Below, piece after piece: positions 9,796 through 22,272 of a DNA stretch of 60,000 bases (within the stretch, counting starts at the first letter, position 1; each line of letters begins with the position of its first letter). The stretch spans positions 5,954,001-6,014,000 of the forward strand of contig OU612071.1 of the NCBI GenBank assembly GCA_914767715.1. Direction: 5' to 3'. The notes below the pieces were generated by a model, which saw only the letters and a list, made by a program, of their open reading frames with translations, was not told the origin of the DNA and did no database searches. The stretch is from Membranipora membranacea (Eukaryota > Bryozoa > Gymnolaemata > Cheilostomatida > Membraniporidae). A program made the position numbers and the translations under genes.

Positions 9796-12700
9796 CTTAC
9801 ATTTTCACTTTCATCTCACAGCCGAAGTAATCTCCGACAATAAAACTACACGGTTATATTCGAGTATTTCTATGCACAGTCTTTGACTGGGATGAAACTT
9901 ATATCAACTTGTAGCCCATCCTCTAAGGATTTCTGTGATGAAAAAGAGGGGTTTATCACTCTCTGTGCTCAGAAGCTAATATGAATAATGCATTTGAAAC
10001 CCTCAAAATTATTCTAGGATTGCTAGCAAAACTTTATGATCTTAGCCTATTTCACAGTATGATGTAAAACCAATATTTGACCACAGCCAATCAAATAATG
10101 CCTAGTATGCGGTTAGTTCAATCAATTCCATAACAACAACAAGTTCACTTCTATCAATGAATCACCTCACAAGACCTTAGAAGACAAAACTATATCAACT
10201 TCAAGCCAGTACACAGCTGAGAAATACAAAAATCAAGCTGGCTGCCATACGCAGCCTCAAGGCTTCGGCTAAATAATGCCAGATGAGAGAATTACATCGG
10301 AAGTATTACTTTACCTTCAATATGTGGATTTTTTGAGAACTATACAGCAACATGTAGCTTCTGATAGTAGCCTATTTTACAACAGAACAGCAATAGCCAC
10401 TTGGAAATAAAGCTTTGAGACTGTGCATTACAGTGCCTGTGATTGAGAGATATGATGGACATATGAAATTGAGAGCCGTCAATAAAACACGACGAAAAAA
10501 ACATATCGCTCAGCTCTTGCCTCAAACTTAAACCTTAGAATATATGAGTTGCATCTCGTAAACACAGAAAGTGTACACATTTTTGTTGCTGATTTGCTAA
10601 CGTCCGGCTGCAACTTAAATTTCTGATTTCTGATATTTTTTTTGGTTTACCAGCAGGGAATTTTCCCAAGTTAAATAGCTTCATCATTTATAATATTGTT
10701 TATATTATTGTTTGAAGCAGTCACATACTGCAACCTAATTTGAAAATTTCACTGGCTCGTACTTTTTCAGCTAAGGCCTCAACCTTTTGTACATAATTGT
10801 ATATTGAGTTTCAGTATGATATCCTATTGCTCCTAGTGATATCCTATTACTGCTAGTTGTATTTATTCACTAGCAGGGACAACCTAATAATAGCTAATAC
10901 TGTGTGTCTTAATTGATAAGTTTATTTATAATCAAATTGATTTAAAATCATCAGTTTTTGTTTAAAGTTTTAAAATAAATTGTGACCTCCCTCAAAACAA
11001 AAATTGACATCTCATAGAATGGGAAAACACCAAGCAATTTTTAGCCAAAATGCTCATGAAAAAATTGGTTGTTTTAAATATATCATTGGCATTTATATGC
11101 ATTGTAGAACGGCTATCGAATGCTTGATGTTCAGTTTGGGGGGCCGAAAGATAAGAGCTATAACTAACAAAATCCAGCCATAAGCTGCTTGAGAGGTGCA
11201 AATTATTAGCCTCCTTTCAATAAGTAAAATTAATTTCTCTCAAAGCATTTATGGAAGGATAGTGGGGTTTTAGTATCAGATGGTCGAGTCTTTAGCATGT
11301 TGACATTTCATTCTGAAATATAAAGAAAACAGGTCGTATTTATGTATTGGCAAGCAAAGGCTTGGTTTCTAGCATTACACTGTAAGAATTCGTTACGCTA
11401 AAAGACAACATGGCATGGGGCCGTGGCCTTTTCAGAATCTGCTAGTGGAATTAATTTCCTTTGTTATCTGAGGCAGTGTAGACTATCAGTGTATTGAATG
11501 GCCATTAATAGTCTGCAGTGCAAAAAATAACCAAAGATTATGAATACTATAGATGGATAATGTGTATAAATGGATAAATACTAGGTATGGATAATATGAG
11601 TCATAGCAAAACCCATTTCAACAGGCAACACAGACCTTATTCATGTAATAATGTTTGGATTATGGTACGGACTAGGGATAAATACTAGAACAAGTTTGAT
11701 TCAAATTGCCAGCAGTCTGGCCATCTTCAGTCTACTGGTGAGCTGGCAGCGGCTCAAACCCCGATTGCAGGCAAATTGGATCATGCTTGATCTAGATAAA
11801 TACTAGGTATGGATGATGTAAGTCATAGCAAAACCATTTTCAGCAGGCAACAAAGACTTTACTCATGTTATAATGTTTTAATTCACAACAGAAAAATACA
11901 ACAGGAGTGCATAATTTTTGGATTCTATAGCTCAATGATATTTATATATTTACTTACAATACCTTTCACTCTCACCAAATTCAAATCCTGAGACATCATG
12001 GAGCAGCTAATAGATTTGACATGCCGACCTGAAACATCATTTGGAGGAAAGCTGTTTCAGATTGACATATTTTGTGTACTACCTCGTTGCCATGCTGGAA
12101 TAAAAAACAACATATTTTTTACTGAGTGCATCGCAAACAAAGGGACTGTAGAACTGATTGAAATTTATTGGTGAAACGCCGGTACTATCAGCCTCGCACC
12201 AACAAGCAACAATCAGTTAAACACAGACACAGGCCGAATCTTAAATGTACGATCTTAAGATAAGAACTGACAAGAATTTGGGGTAGTTAATAGTGGCAGC
12301 CACTCGGGCCCTACCAAACATACAGTTTAGGGTATTGTCTGTTCATTTGTCAAGCGCCCTTCATTGTTCACCCTGACATTAGAATTATGCCAGGATACAA
12401 TATTTGAATAAATTGGGAATTTCCTTTTGGAGTTGGCTGGTAATAAACCTTTTTGATACTTAAAAAGATTGCTCTTCATGCGCTGGTAAATTTATTAAAG
12501 ACTGAAAGAACGAGGCATCAATGATAACAGTTATAGATATTGCGACATTCTATACTACTTTCAGTTTAATTTGAGAATATGAAAATGTCACATACTTTAC
12601 CTGACCCTCTCATTACTCACAAATAGACAATTAACTGCCCCAAAGTGAAGGTGATGTATGGTAGTTGTGGACACTGAAAGCTGAAAAGAGAACTGATAAC

Positions 12701-13536
12701 TTATTGAGAACAGGATGCGAAAGAGGACAGGAAGGTGAAATTGTTAGATGTTAGTGTGGGTAACAGGGTTTCGCATCCTGTTTCTCTCCAACATACCTCG
12801 ATTCGATGCCACGCTTTCTGGTTCAGAGGTTGCGGCGAGAAGGTATTCTGTATAACTTCATTCTCCTTCTGGTTTTTCCTAAAGCTTCATATCTACAACT
12901 ATTATTCATCTTAATATTAGGTATCATATTGGTGTCATGAAGGCTGCCGGCAGGATGTAGGACAGAGCATCAAGAATAATTTTTGAAGTAAGAATTTTGT
13001 GGGTGACATAGCATAGTTAGTTGAATTTTCTGTTTAAGATCACTAATTTTAAAAATATCCCTGGCCTTGCTTCTAAACTAAGCTCACACTGAGTAAATAA
13101 CATAAATTCTGTGGAATATTTTGAGATGTGATGGGAAAATTTTTGTACTGTATGACAGGCTGGTGAATCATTTCACCAGCCCATACTGTTTGACGTATTG
13201 CTAAACAATATGAGATGTGTTTATTGTCACATAGGTGTTGCCAGGCTTGTGGCTGATGATAAAACTTAGTGAGACAATTTTGTTATCATTAGAGGTTTCA
13301 CTGGCCATACAACATCCCACAATGAATGAAATCAAGGGAGCCAAACCCTGTTCCGGCCTATATGTAAAAGTGGCCAAAATTTGGAGGGAAATGTTTTCAG
13401 TGGTTAAAAATGGAGGGAAGGCTTCTCAGTGGTCGAAAAAGGAGGGAAAGTAGCCAAAATGTTATGATAAAAGGCCATCATACAGGAGTGTCTGTTCATT
13501 CCAGTGATATAAGTCTATAGAAAGCAGATTGCAAAT
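9796..13536. other. Intronic/intergenic sequence without a clear exon
   Basis: No convincing exon was found on either strand. Two features stand out: a direct repeat of about 90 bases (about 11574-11665 and 11795-11880, both starting ATAAATACTAGGTATGGAT), and small inverted repeats around ACAGGATGCGAAA / TTTCGCATCCTGT (12709-12784) and GGCTGGTGAA / TTCACCAGCC (about 13158-13181). If the TRIM-like model is right, this is part of its largest intron and the 5' flank of the nested plus-strand gene. Confidence 0.4.
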
Positions 13537-16500
13537 ATGGCTTCACCAGTAATTTTTTGTGGGTACGCTGACATTCAGTTGTTTTTAAAGTATAAAGACG
13601 TCAACGTTGATGACTACAACCTACTTGTCCATGATGGGATGAAAATAGAGAAGGCGTATTGGCAGAAAAAGGCTAAACTTTACAGTGATTATCTTTCCCA
13701 AAGGTAAGTGACACAGTTAAAATAAAATAGCATACAATACAGTATTTTCTCACAAGCTTAGAAAATTGAGTGTATACATTCCAGGCAAAATGTTCCATTT
13801 TATAAATTTGAGCCACCAAAATTCAGGAAGCAATGTGTACCAAAAAAATAATGACAAATCATCTGCCAAGCAAAATAATTATTGGAAGGCAAATACTTGA
13901 TATTAATTGATAAATCATCATGCTTGAAGAATAATACATTTACACCTTGTAATCCATAATAAACTGAGTGAGCTTGTGACTGGCATTAAATTATTTATTG
14001 CTGTCAATTTATCCTAATTATCAGTTGACTCATAGAATCTGCCTGAATAAATAGTTTTAAAATTTAGGGTCTGAAGTTGGGTAATAATAGATTAGATTAT
14101 TAAACTGCTACAATAATTTTTATGAGCACAGAAAATTCATAATTACCACTTGCTGAATCGCTAGCAGCCTGCAGGGTACGGGACAGGCGTAATGTATTTG
14201 GGTATAAGGCTATTATTCCACAGAAATTAATCGGCTCGTTATCATAATGACCAAGTATTTGCTTTTTACACCTACCTTCAACAAGAAAATACTCCGTATA
14301 CTCCAAGCTATGAATCATAATTACCAATTCTTCTGCTGTGGCTAAAAAACAGAAGACGATAATATAGGAGTCTTGTGTAATGATACAACTTATTATTAAT
14401 CATTTACAGGAAACGATTCCGAGATGGCGAAAGAGGCATCAGACAGTACCGAGCCTACTTTTCAAAACAGAATTGGAGGGCTCTTGATGCATCCACAATG
14501 AAAGAGCATCGAGTAATGAACTGCCTTAAATGCTCACAAATACCTGATTTCCAACTCAAAAAAGCAAACCAAACATTCGTACAAGCATTGGAGAACAACA
14601 ATGTTGTGGCTCAGCAACCGCAACCGCAAACTCCGAGAGCTTGTCAACGGCTCCAAAATGAGCAAACTCCACAGAGAAGACTCTCACTAGAAGATATACC
14701 AAGGGGACTGGTGAGGACGCTGTACAAACAAATGAAGAAAGGAGACATTCCTAAAAGACTGCTACAGAAAATAATAAAAGATTCAATGACCGAGGAAAAC
14801 ATACCAAAGAAGTTAAAAAGAAAAATCATCGCCAAAGCTCAGGCCATGCAGCGTACTGCAGCAATTAAAAAAGAACTAACAACTATTTTTCTCTCAAATA
14901 CTTCTTTTAAAAAACATGACCGGATGAGGGTGACGCAGTTCGGTTCGTACAAGAGGAACAAGGTGAAGACACATGTTGGGCCAATTGACTCATATTCCTT
15001 CAACCAGAAAATCGTCAGAGACACATTCCAGCAAGTCTCCAATGGAACGATGGATCTGGGAAGAAAAATGACAGGAAGGTGGGCACCACTAGCTTTCTCC
15101 GCTAGCCTAAGGAAGAGATTTGGACCTCAACCAAAGGCTCTGAACGGTGGACAGGTGGGTTTTTCTATTATCAAACTACTAATTTTCAACTCAATTGTAT
15201 TGAGAGTGAAAAATGACATGAAAACATCACTGTTAATCTTAACACCCAGTCTTAAACTATATTAAAGACTATGAAGATAAGCAGCAAGGTCAAACAAGGA
15301 AAACAGCATTATTCCCATCGTTTCGTTATTTAACGATCTTGATTATAGTATGCATATCTTTCGTCTGTTTGCAGGTTTTACAGGCCTATGCTGCTCAACT
15401 GGGTTATTCTTTCACCATAAGGCATCATGAGAGGGTAACCTGGGATAAACATGACTGTGGTGGCGTGGTGTATCGATCTCACCACAGTTCGATACTAAAA
15501 AAAGAAAGGAATCGAATGATTCAGGATGGGGAGATATATATTGGTCAGGCAGTTTGTCCAATATTAGTCAGCAAGACAATTTTTGATTCACAGACAAACT
15601 GCATAACTAAAAAAACAACTGAGGTTTCCGGGAGAAAGATCTCGCTCCTCAAGATCAGGAAAGATCACCTGAAATTTATGGAGAGGAAGGGATTGCTCCG
15701 GGAGACTCAGCCTGATTTGATGCCATTGGATGATCTGAAAACACATCTGACCAGGAACAAAGGTATAATTTTCAGCACTGGGCTTATATTAAGAACCTCT
15801 TTTCATCATGACCACACCTTACACCTTTTACCTCCTTTTAGCAGCAGGGAAGCAGTGAAACGTATGCCTTGCCTTCAGCAAAATTTAACCATTAATTTCA
15901 AATTTGAAGAGTTTAAAAATCTGCTATTGACAGTTCACATACCTTGATAACTAGCCCACTAATAAGTTCTGCTGAATCAGTAAGTAGATTGGTCAGTGTG
16001 AATGCCATCAGTGTCACCACCCTTCTGGGGAAAAGTCAAAACTCTACTCAAAGTTCTACTAGTGATGTTCTAGGTTCTGCATCAGCTGAAAGTAAAAAAA
16101 GAGAAACAGTCCCTGTTGAAGCCAAAGCAATAACAGTATTTTTTAATTACAGTGCCATTTACCGATCAAGCTACAAGAGAACACCTATGCCAGAAGCTAA
16201 TAGAGGTAGAGACCACTCGTCACCTGAATATCTGGCATGATCACAGTGAAATAGCAGGTAATGAACAATTTTCTTAAGATAAAATGTGAGTGACAGCACT
16301 GGCAGCAAATCCATAGTTGTTTTTATTTCAAAACTAAACTAGATTTTTGGTTCTATTTGGCTCTTCATTGAGCTGAAAGATAGAGGACGCTGATACAATC
16401 GGATTATGAAGCCATTGAATAGTTTGGACGGGAGTGGAAAATTTATTGTAAGCACCAAGTTCTTGGCTCATTATTAATATTCTCCATGTTCCCTGTTTTG

Positions 16501-19500
16501 CTTCAATTCTAAGAATAACTTTATCACGGATATTTTTTTATTTCCTTTTTGAAGGGCACTCACATTATGTCATTAATGTGGCATTTGTCTACGATGAAGC
16601 TGTCTACAAGACCGCCAAAGAAGTTGGGTAAGATAATTTCTGATCAGGATAAAATTTAATATTGTTCCTTTGAAATTTAGTTTCGCACAGATGACTGCTT
16701 AAAAATCTTTACCTGCTTAGATGTTTTTATCAGGTTATCGATGCCACCTATTTACACAACTCACTTTTAGTTCTAGGTTCTGCCTTGAAAATATTTCACA
16801 TGAGATCACAATGACCAAACTGTTGCATAGAACAAATCATCAGTATACCATGAGTACTAATACCATAATCTTGTCAATATTTTCAAATGGGAAGCAACGC
16901 TATGTCAACACTGGTACTTTTTTTTTTCAGATTTGATGTCCAGACTGTGGTTGAGAGGCCATACCTCCACTTTATCGGCAGATCAAAGTGTTCTACTGAG
17001 GATCAATTGGTATATATACCAGAGCGTATAATTGAACTCCAACAGTGTGGCACCCCCTTGTCTTTTCAAGGGCGAGAGTATAAAGATGTTATACGATTTA
17101 ATACAGGTAGGAAAATCCTAAATACAATGGCTTGGACCAAACTACATTGGATTTTAGACTAACCAGGATCTTCAATGGAGACTTGTTTTTGAGGAGAGGG
17201 GGTGGATTGCAACAACTTTCCAATATATTTTCATTTTGAATAAAAATACACTTAGAATAATGTTAAGCTTCCATCAGAGTAAATGATGTAACAGGGATAA
17301 AAATGTCTATAAACCATGCAGCATGTGATCCTTGCTTTTGTAGGTGATCTGCCAGCTCGCGAGTTTGAGACTGGCAATGCGGGAGGTGGTGACTACCCCT
17401 GTCATTGTGGCAGACATTCAGACTGCTTCACGAAGCCTAGTCAGCTCTTTTTAGACCCACCATATAATTCCTTACAACAGCGAATCTCCCTGATCAATAA
17501 AACGTCAAACCCACAAGAAGGAGTGTACCCAGATAAAATGAAAGTAAGTAGTGTCAAATCATGTAAGTTTGCTAAGTGTGGTGACTGGTACCTCAATCCG
17601 GAAGCTTGTCAGTATTGGGCTGCCCAGCGCCTAGGCGAATTTTCTTTTCTATTTGATCGCAGGGTTTTAAAGCATAATTATTTATTTCCCTAAACATTTG
17701 TAGAAAGAAGCTGTACAGCAACAACTGGACAACATGGGAGTAGAAAGGAGAGGTGATGAATGTGTAGGGCCACTCAAAGACATGCTAAAGACTACTCTGA
17801 AAGGTAACAACTCTTCAATTGTATCATATAAGGTCATTAAAACAGGTGGAAACCTCAGGTCACTGGCATTATTAATCAGCAACATCAGTATAGGAAAGTT
17901 ATATCAAAGATGCTGTAACAACTTTTCCTACTAATGAAGGTTTTATTCATCTGAGGCCTTGAATCAAATAATGTTATTTTGCCAGGTGTGCGAAGACTAC
18001 CAGCCCTATGCTCACAGGGGCATTCACTAGAGGAGCTTGGACTGGAACTGTATGAAGTGGTGCACTGTGATCCGCTGCATGACTTCAAAAACATTATTCA
18101 AAACATATTTGAGGAGCTACCACATCAAATCCAGAATTTGGAGCTGAAGTCAAAAGTTTCAGAGTTTTGTAAGTCATGTATCGGCGAACGGCGCAATATC
18201 AGAGGAACAGATGCTAGGCAGTATCTGGTGAATCTCGCTCTGCTTTTGGAGAATATGATTTATCAGAGAGATAGGTAAGGAGAGGATGATGAGTCATTGG
18301 CTAATTGCTCGCCATAAGCCAGGCTCATACCTGATATGATGATCACAATCAATTTATCCTATTATTAGTTGACTAATAGAATTTACCTGAATAAATAGTT
18401 TTAAAATTTAGGGTCTGAAGTTATGAAGTTAGATTATTAAACTGCTACAATAATTTTTATGAACACAGAAAATTCATAATGACCACTTGCTGGATCGCTA
18501 GCAGCCTGCAGGGTACGGGACAGGCGTAATGTATTTGGGTATAAGGCTATTATTCCACAGAAATTAATCAGCTCGTAATCATAATGACCAAGTATTTGCT
18601 TTTTACACCTACCTTCAACAAGAAAATACTCCGTATACTCCAAGCTATGAATCATAATTACCAATTCTTCTGCTGTGGCTAAAAAACAGAAGACGATAAT
18701 ATAGGAGTCTTGTGTTATGATGCAACTTATTATTAAGTTCAAATTGGTTCTATTTGGTCTTAGTGATAATTTCAACCATCCCAGAGTATTTCATCTTATT
18801 GTGACATTGTTTATGTTATTTTATTTGTTTATTGTTATTTGTTATTATGTTATTTGTTTATGTTATGTGCTATTTTTAGGCAGATAAGGAAAGTCTCAAG
18901 AATGATCAGGGCTCTGACAGAGCTCCAGAGACTGGCCTATCAGACCCAGGAAGATCGGACCTGCAGAGATGCCTTACGGTTCCACCTCAATGCTCTAGTG
19001 TTTTCGGTGCTATATACAGAACTATTTGCCTCCCCCAAAAACAAAAGCCTAAGAGCCATGTTTGGAGCACCCTATCATTCAATCGTGTGTCACATGCCAC
19101 AACTATATCGGATCATATCGCTACGCTCTATTGTGACAGAAACCTCTGAGAGGATTTTTCATGAGCTAAAGTGAGTAGAGTGCATCTCGGTTCCTTCATG
19201 GTAAAGAGTATCATCATCAAAATCGTGATAAAATTCAAATTTCAATTCCAAAACCTCAATCCTCATGGAAATAATATTTAATCTTCACCACTATCATGAC
19301 ACAATAAAATTCTTTGCAAAGAAAGCAAGTCAAAGAAATCTGAGAATAATATGATATTGAGCGTCAACGTGTAACCTGTTTCACCTCAAGTTAAGCAGTT
19401 ATAAAAGGCTGCTTTGTTAATTCTGCTAAGTTTTGTATTTTTGAAGGCAAATGTCAGACACAAGTAACAAACACGCTCCAAATGTAACTGAAAATATTAT

Positions 19501-22272
19501 AGTGAGGACTCACTTTATCACTGAACACAGTTTATCAAGAGCCAGCAAAGAATTCTTAAAACAGAACACACGAATCGAGAGGTCAGCTGTGTCACTGTCA
19601 GCGGATCACCTGACACCATCTGGCAGGACGATTTTAACACGAGATATGATGAGCAAGAATCGGGTAAGTTGTCTGACACAATAAACTAATAACAATCTCT
19701 GATTCACTCGCTCACTCACTCGCATTGAGACAGTCTCTTGTTTGCCAGATTAGAAAATTAAAGAGTGAAGGAAATTTTATATTATTTATTTCCCAGACTG
19801 CAACGCTAGCTACGCTGAGACATATTGCTGATTTTATTCTACCTGGACCTGGTCACTGGTATGACGTGGAAGAGGACGGGACATTGATTTTCTTTGATGG
19901 GCCTGAGGATGACGTGTCTATCAACGAATCTCAGCTGTATCATTTCAGGTTTGTCATACATAAACTAGTATATTGTTCATTTTTTCCAATTTTTTATAAT
20001 GAAACCAATCACCATAGCCTAGCCTAGCCATAGCCTAATCCAATTGCCTGCATTCCGGTTGCTCCCTTCCACTGGTCACTCCGCGGCGTGACCAGTGGGT
20101 CAGGAGCAACTCGGAATGCAGAAAAAATGGACCCAACTTGGTCTAACCATAGCCTCACAATAACACTACTGCTCATATCACAGTAATTTAGGTCATCTAG
20201 CATATTCCTTTTCTCTTGAAGGGACACAACTGTAAGAAAACTGGAATCAGCTATCAAGGAAGCCTGGCAGAAATGTTTGGATAGCACACACAGACTAAAC
20301 ATAGACCTCATAACAGATTTAACACCAGCAACTGGTAGGTATATGGATTTTTTATATGGTAATGATAATGTTTGAGTATGGCAGTATGCATACCTTCATA
20401 TGATGTCATCCTAATCCCTCTATATAGAATAGTTTGGCCTGGTTGAGTAGTTTTCCAATATGTTGGCCTGCTTTTCGCTCCACAGGTGTAGCTGAAGCTG
20501 TAGGTGCAACAGTGTTGACTCCTGAAGTTCTAGATAAAACTGTCCAGGCACCTGAAGTTGAAGCTGAAGCTTTGTCTGCAGAAGACTCATCTGAGTGCAC
20601 CTTGTCGCCATCACCATACAAGAATACTAGCATCACCGAGTCAGAGTCAGTGGTTGAAGTCACCCCCAAACCTGGTAATAATAGAGAATTGATTTTAGAA
20701 AATCATAGAATTAATCATTAGCAATTGTGGCCATGATATGATTGTTATACTTATGGAAAACAGGTCAAAGACTACGCGTTGTTTTCAGCTTTTCATACTT
20801 TTTGATGAGGCCCCAACTGCTCTCTGCCCTCACCCCTTCAATGCAGTACAAGTCATAGTCAGAAACATAATGAACTCATTACAATCATCACTGCAATATA
20901 ATAGGTTATTTATTTACTCTTATTTAGCCTGCGATTATGACTATATTAGTGGTGGTTTGAGAAAAAATGTGATGATGTGATCTCATTACAAATTATTTTT
21001 TTCAGGAGCAGTAGAAAAGTCTTCTACTACACAGAGGATGGTATCGACCGCAGTGGAACCTCAACCGTCTACAAGTGATACCACAGGTAAGCATTCTAAC
21101 TCAGAAACAGTCGAGCCAACAAACTTTGAAACTAAACGTCAATCCAAACAGCCAAATAGACAGTGAGGAAGGAAATATTATAAACAAGGTTTTTTGACTG
21201 GCCTAATGTATACTGTAAAAATCCTTTACAGATTGAGTTAATTCTAGTCTAGAAAGTCAACGATCCGTTTTTGTCTCTGGAAATGACGGAATAGGAGGTT
21301 GTTATACCGAAACTTATTCTAATTTACTGCAAGTACTATGTAATGATTGCATTGGTGACTATCATTGACATGACCAGCATTTTTGTAGATTGTGCAATAG
21401 TTACAACTGCTGGAGCAAGCATAAAACCACAGTTTATACATATCCATGGAAAAGATCGGTACAACACATGTAAGTACAACCAAATGTTAAAACTACATAT
21501 TTGTAAAATTTGATGAAGCAACTCGGGACAAAGTTCTTTCAAAACAATTTGGATAATCATTTTGATGGATACATCACTTCTATGAGGTTTGGTGTAACCC
21601 AAGGGGGGAGGGAAAATTATCAACAATTAAATCACATCAAGGCTGAGCATTTTCCGGTCCTGCAGCTACAGCTCTAAAGCATGTGCTTCTCAAATGCAGG
21701 TCAACCTAGCTAATATTTCTGCCTATCAATAATCGGCAATGCAACTTTCTATAATTTTCAGTGAGTCCTGTCAGTGATAAAATTTGTGTCTATCTTCCAA
21801 GATGGATGTTGTACATCATTGAAATGATAATATCACACCCTATGAGACTTCAATATCAGGACTCAATTGTGCCCTGAGCAGACATAATGTTCTCACCAAT
21901 CATCACATTAAGTTACCTGTCATGTCCGCTGTAATTTTCTTCTCTATTACAGATAATGAAGCCCTTACTGAAGCCTGGGCCACAGTAGGCCACAAAGTGG
22001 AGCATCTTAACAGATATCTTGCGTGCAGATCACAATACAAAGACCAGCCATCAAACAACCTCCTAAAGAAAAAATATATCACTCTACACCAGGAAATTTC
22101 ACCTAAATTCCATGGAATTCATCAACTTTTGTTGACTAAGGTGGAACGTATGGAAAAGGATTACTTTCAAAGACATAAGAAGCTATCACGAGTGCCTATA
22201 GACAAAAAAATAACACAACAACTGAATGCTGTCAGCCATTTCCTGAAGCTTTTAAAATTTCCAAAAGCTTGA
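13537..22272 (+). CDS. Multi-exon transposase-like protein of about 1,200 residues
   Basis: Sixteen exons join with GT-AG introns and matching phase: 13537-13703, 14410-15154, 15375-15762, 16153-16257, 16555-16627, 16931-17106, 17344-17543, 17704-17803, 17986-18274, 18880-19170, 19447-19663, 19797-19948 (or from 19734), 20222-20334, 20486-20674, 21006-21086 and 21953-22272. The total is 3,606 bases, i.e. 1,201 residues with no internal stop. The start is ATG at 13537 (MASPVIFCGYADIQLF). In order: a basic region with three 18-residue helical repeats (150-203); GDLPAREFETGN at 552-563; a zinc-type cluster YPCHCGRHSDC to 579; HCDPLHDFKN around 680; and VTETSERIFHELK ending at 845, then TSNKHAPNVTENIIVR; a Ser/Thr/Glu-rich linker; and a basic helical C-terminus ending KFPKA. 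I recall the combination GD-x-PAR-x-FE, DP-x-HD-x-K and TE-x-x-ER-x-F from uncharacterised invertebrate proteins that look like DDE transposases; candidate catalytic residues are D553, D680 and E835 (inference). Alternatives: a domesticated transposase with a host role, or an active intron-bearing transposon. No terminal repeats were recognised at its flanks. Confidence 0.8.
14005..14399. repeat. 390-base duplicated segment, copy 1
   Basis: Lies in the first intron of the transposase-like gene, ending about ten bases before the exon 2 acceptor. It matches 18349-18735 in the same orientation from CAATTTATCCTA to ACTTATTATTAA with only scattered differences plus a small indel near 14080. Inside, on the minus strand, 14276-14341 is framed by a TTTTTTAG acceptor and a G|GTAGGT donor. 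Confidence 0.8.
18349..18735. repeat. 390-base duplicated segment, copy 2
   Basis: Direct copy of 14005-14399, located in the intron between exons 9 and 10 of the transposase-like gene. It lacks a short block near 18425 that is present in copy 1. The 66-base core at 18613-18678 is identical to 14276-14341, while the surroundings differ at several sites. It could be an interspersed repeat or a local duplication carrying a minus-strand exon. Confidence 0.8.
20047..20122. repeat. Strong hairpin in an intron
   Basis: CCTGCATTCCGGTTGCTCC pairs with GGAGCAACTCGGAATGCAG, and CACTGGTCAC pairs with GTGACCAGTG around a short GC-rich loop. It sits between exons 12 and 13 of the transposase-like gene, just after repeated AGCCTAGCCATAGCC sequence. 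Probably the core of a small MITE. Confidence 0.6.
21389..21469 (+). CDS. Candidate cassette exon of the transposase-like gene
   Basis: An 81-base open stretch is flanked by a TTTTTGTAG acceptor and a T|GTAAGT donor. It enters in phase 1 and leaves in phase 1, exactly fitting between the exons ending at 21086 and starting at 21953. It reads DCAIVTTAGASIKPQ, then HIHGKDRYNT. Including it gives 1,228 residues instead of 1,201 without breaking the frame, so it may be optional. Confidence 0.45.

Noticed and set aside
13158-13181. Palindrome GGCTGGTGAA/TTCACCAGCC as a terminal repeat of the transposase-like gene
   Set aside because: It is a self-contained small palindrome and no matching copy was seen downstream of 22.3 kb.
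15763-16152. Extra exon between exons 3 and 4 of the transposase-like gene (Ser-rich open stretch at 15944-16140)
   Set aside because: No acceptor gives the required phase 1 entry without a stop, whereas direct joining of 15762 to 16153 is in phase and gives a sensible protein.
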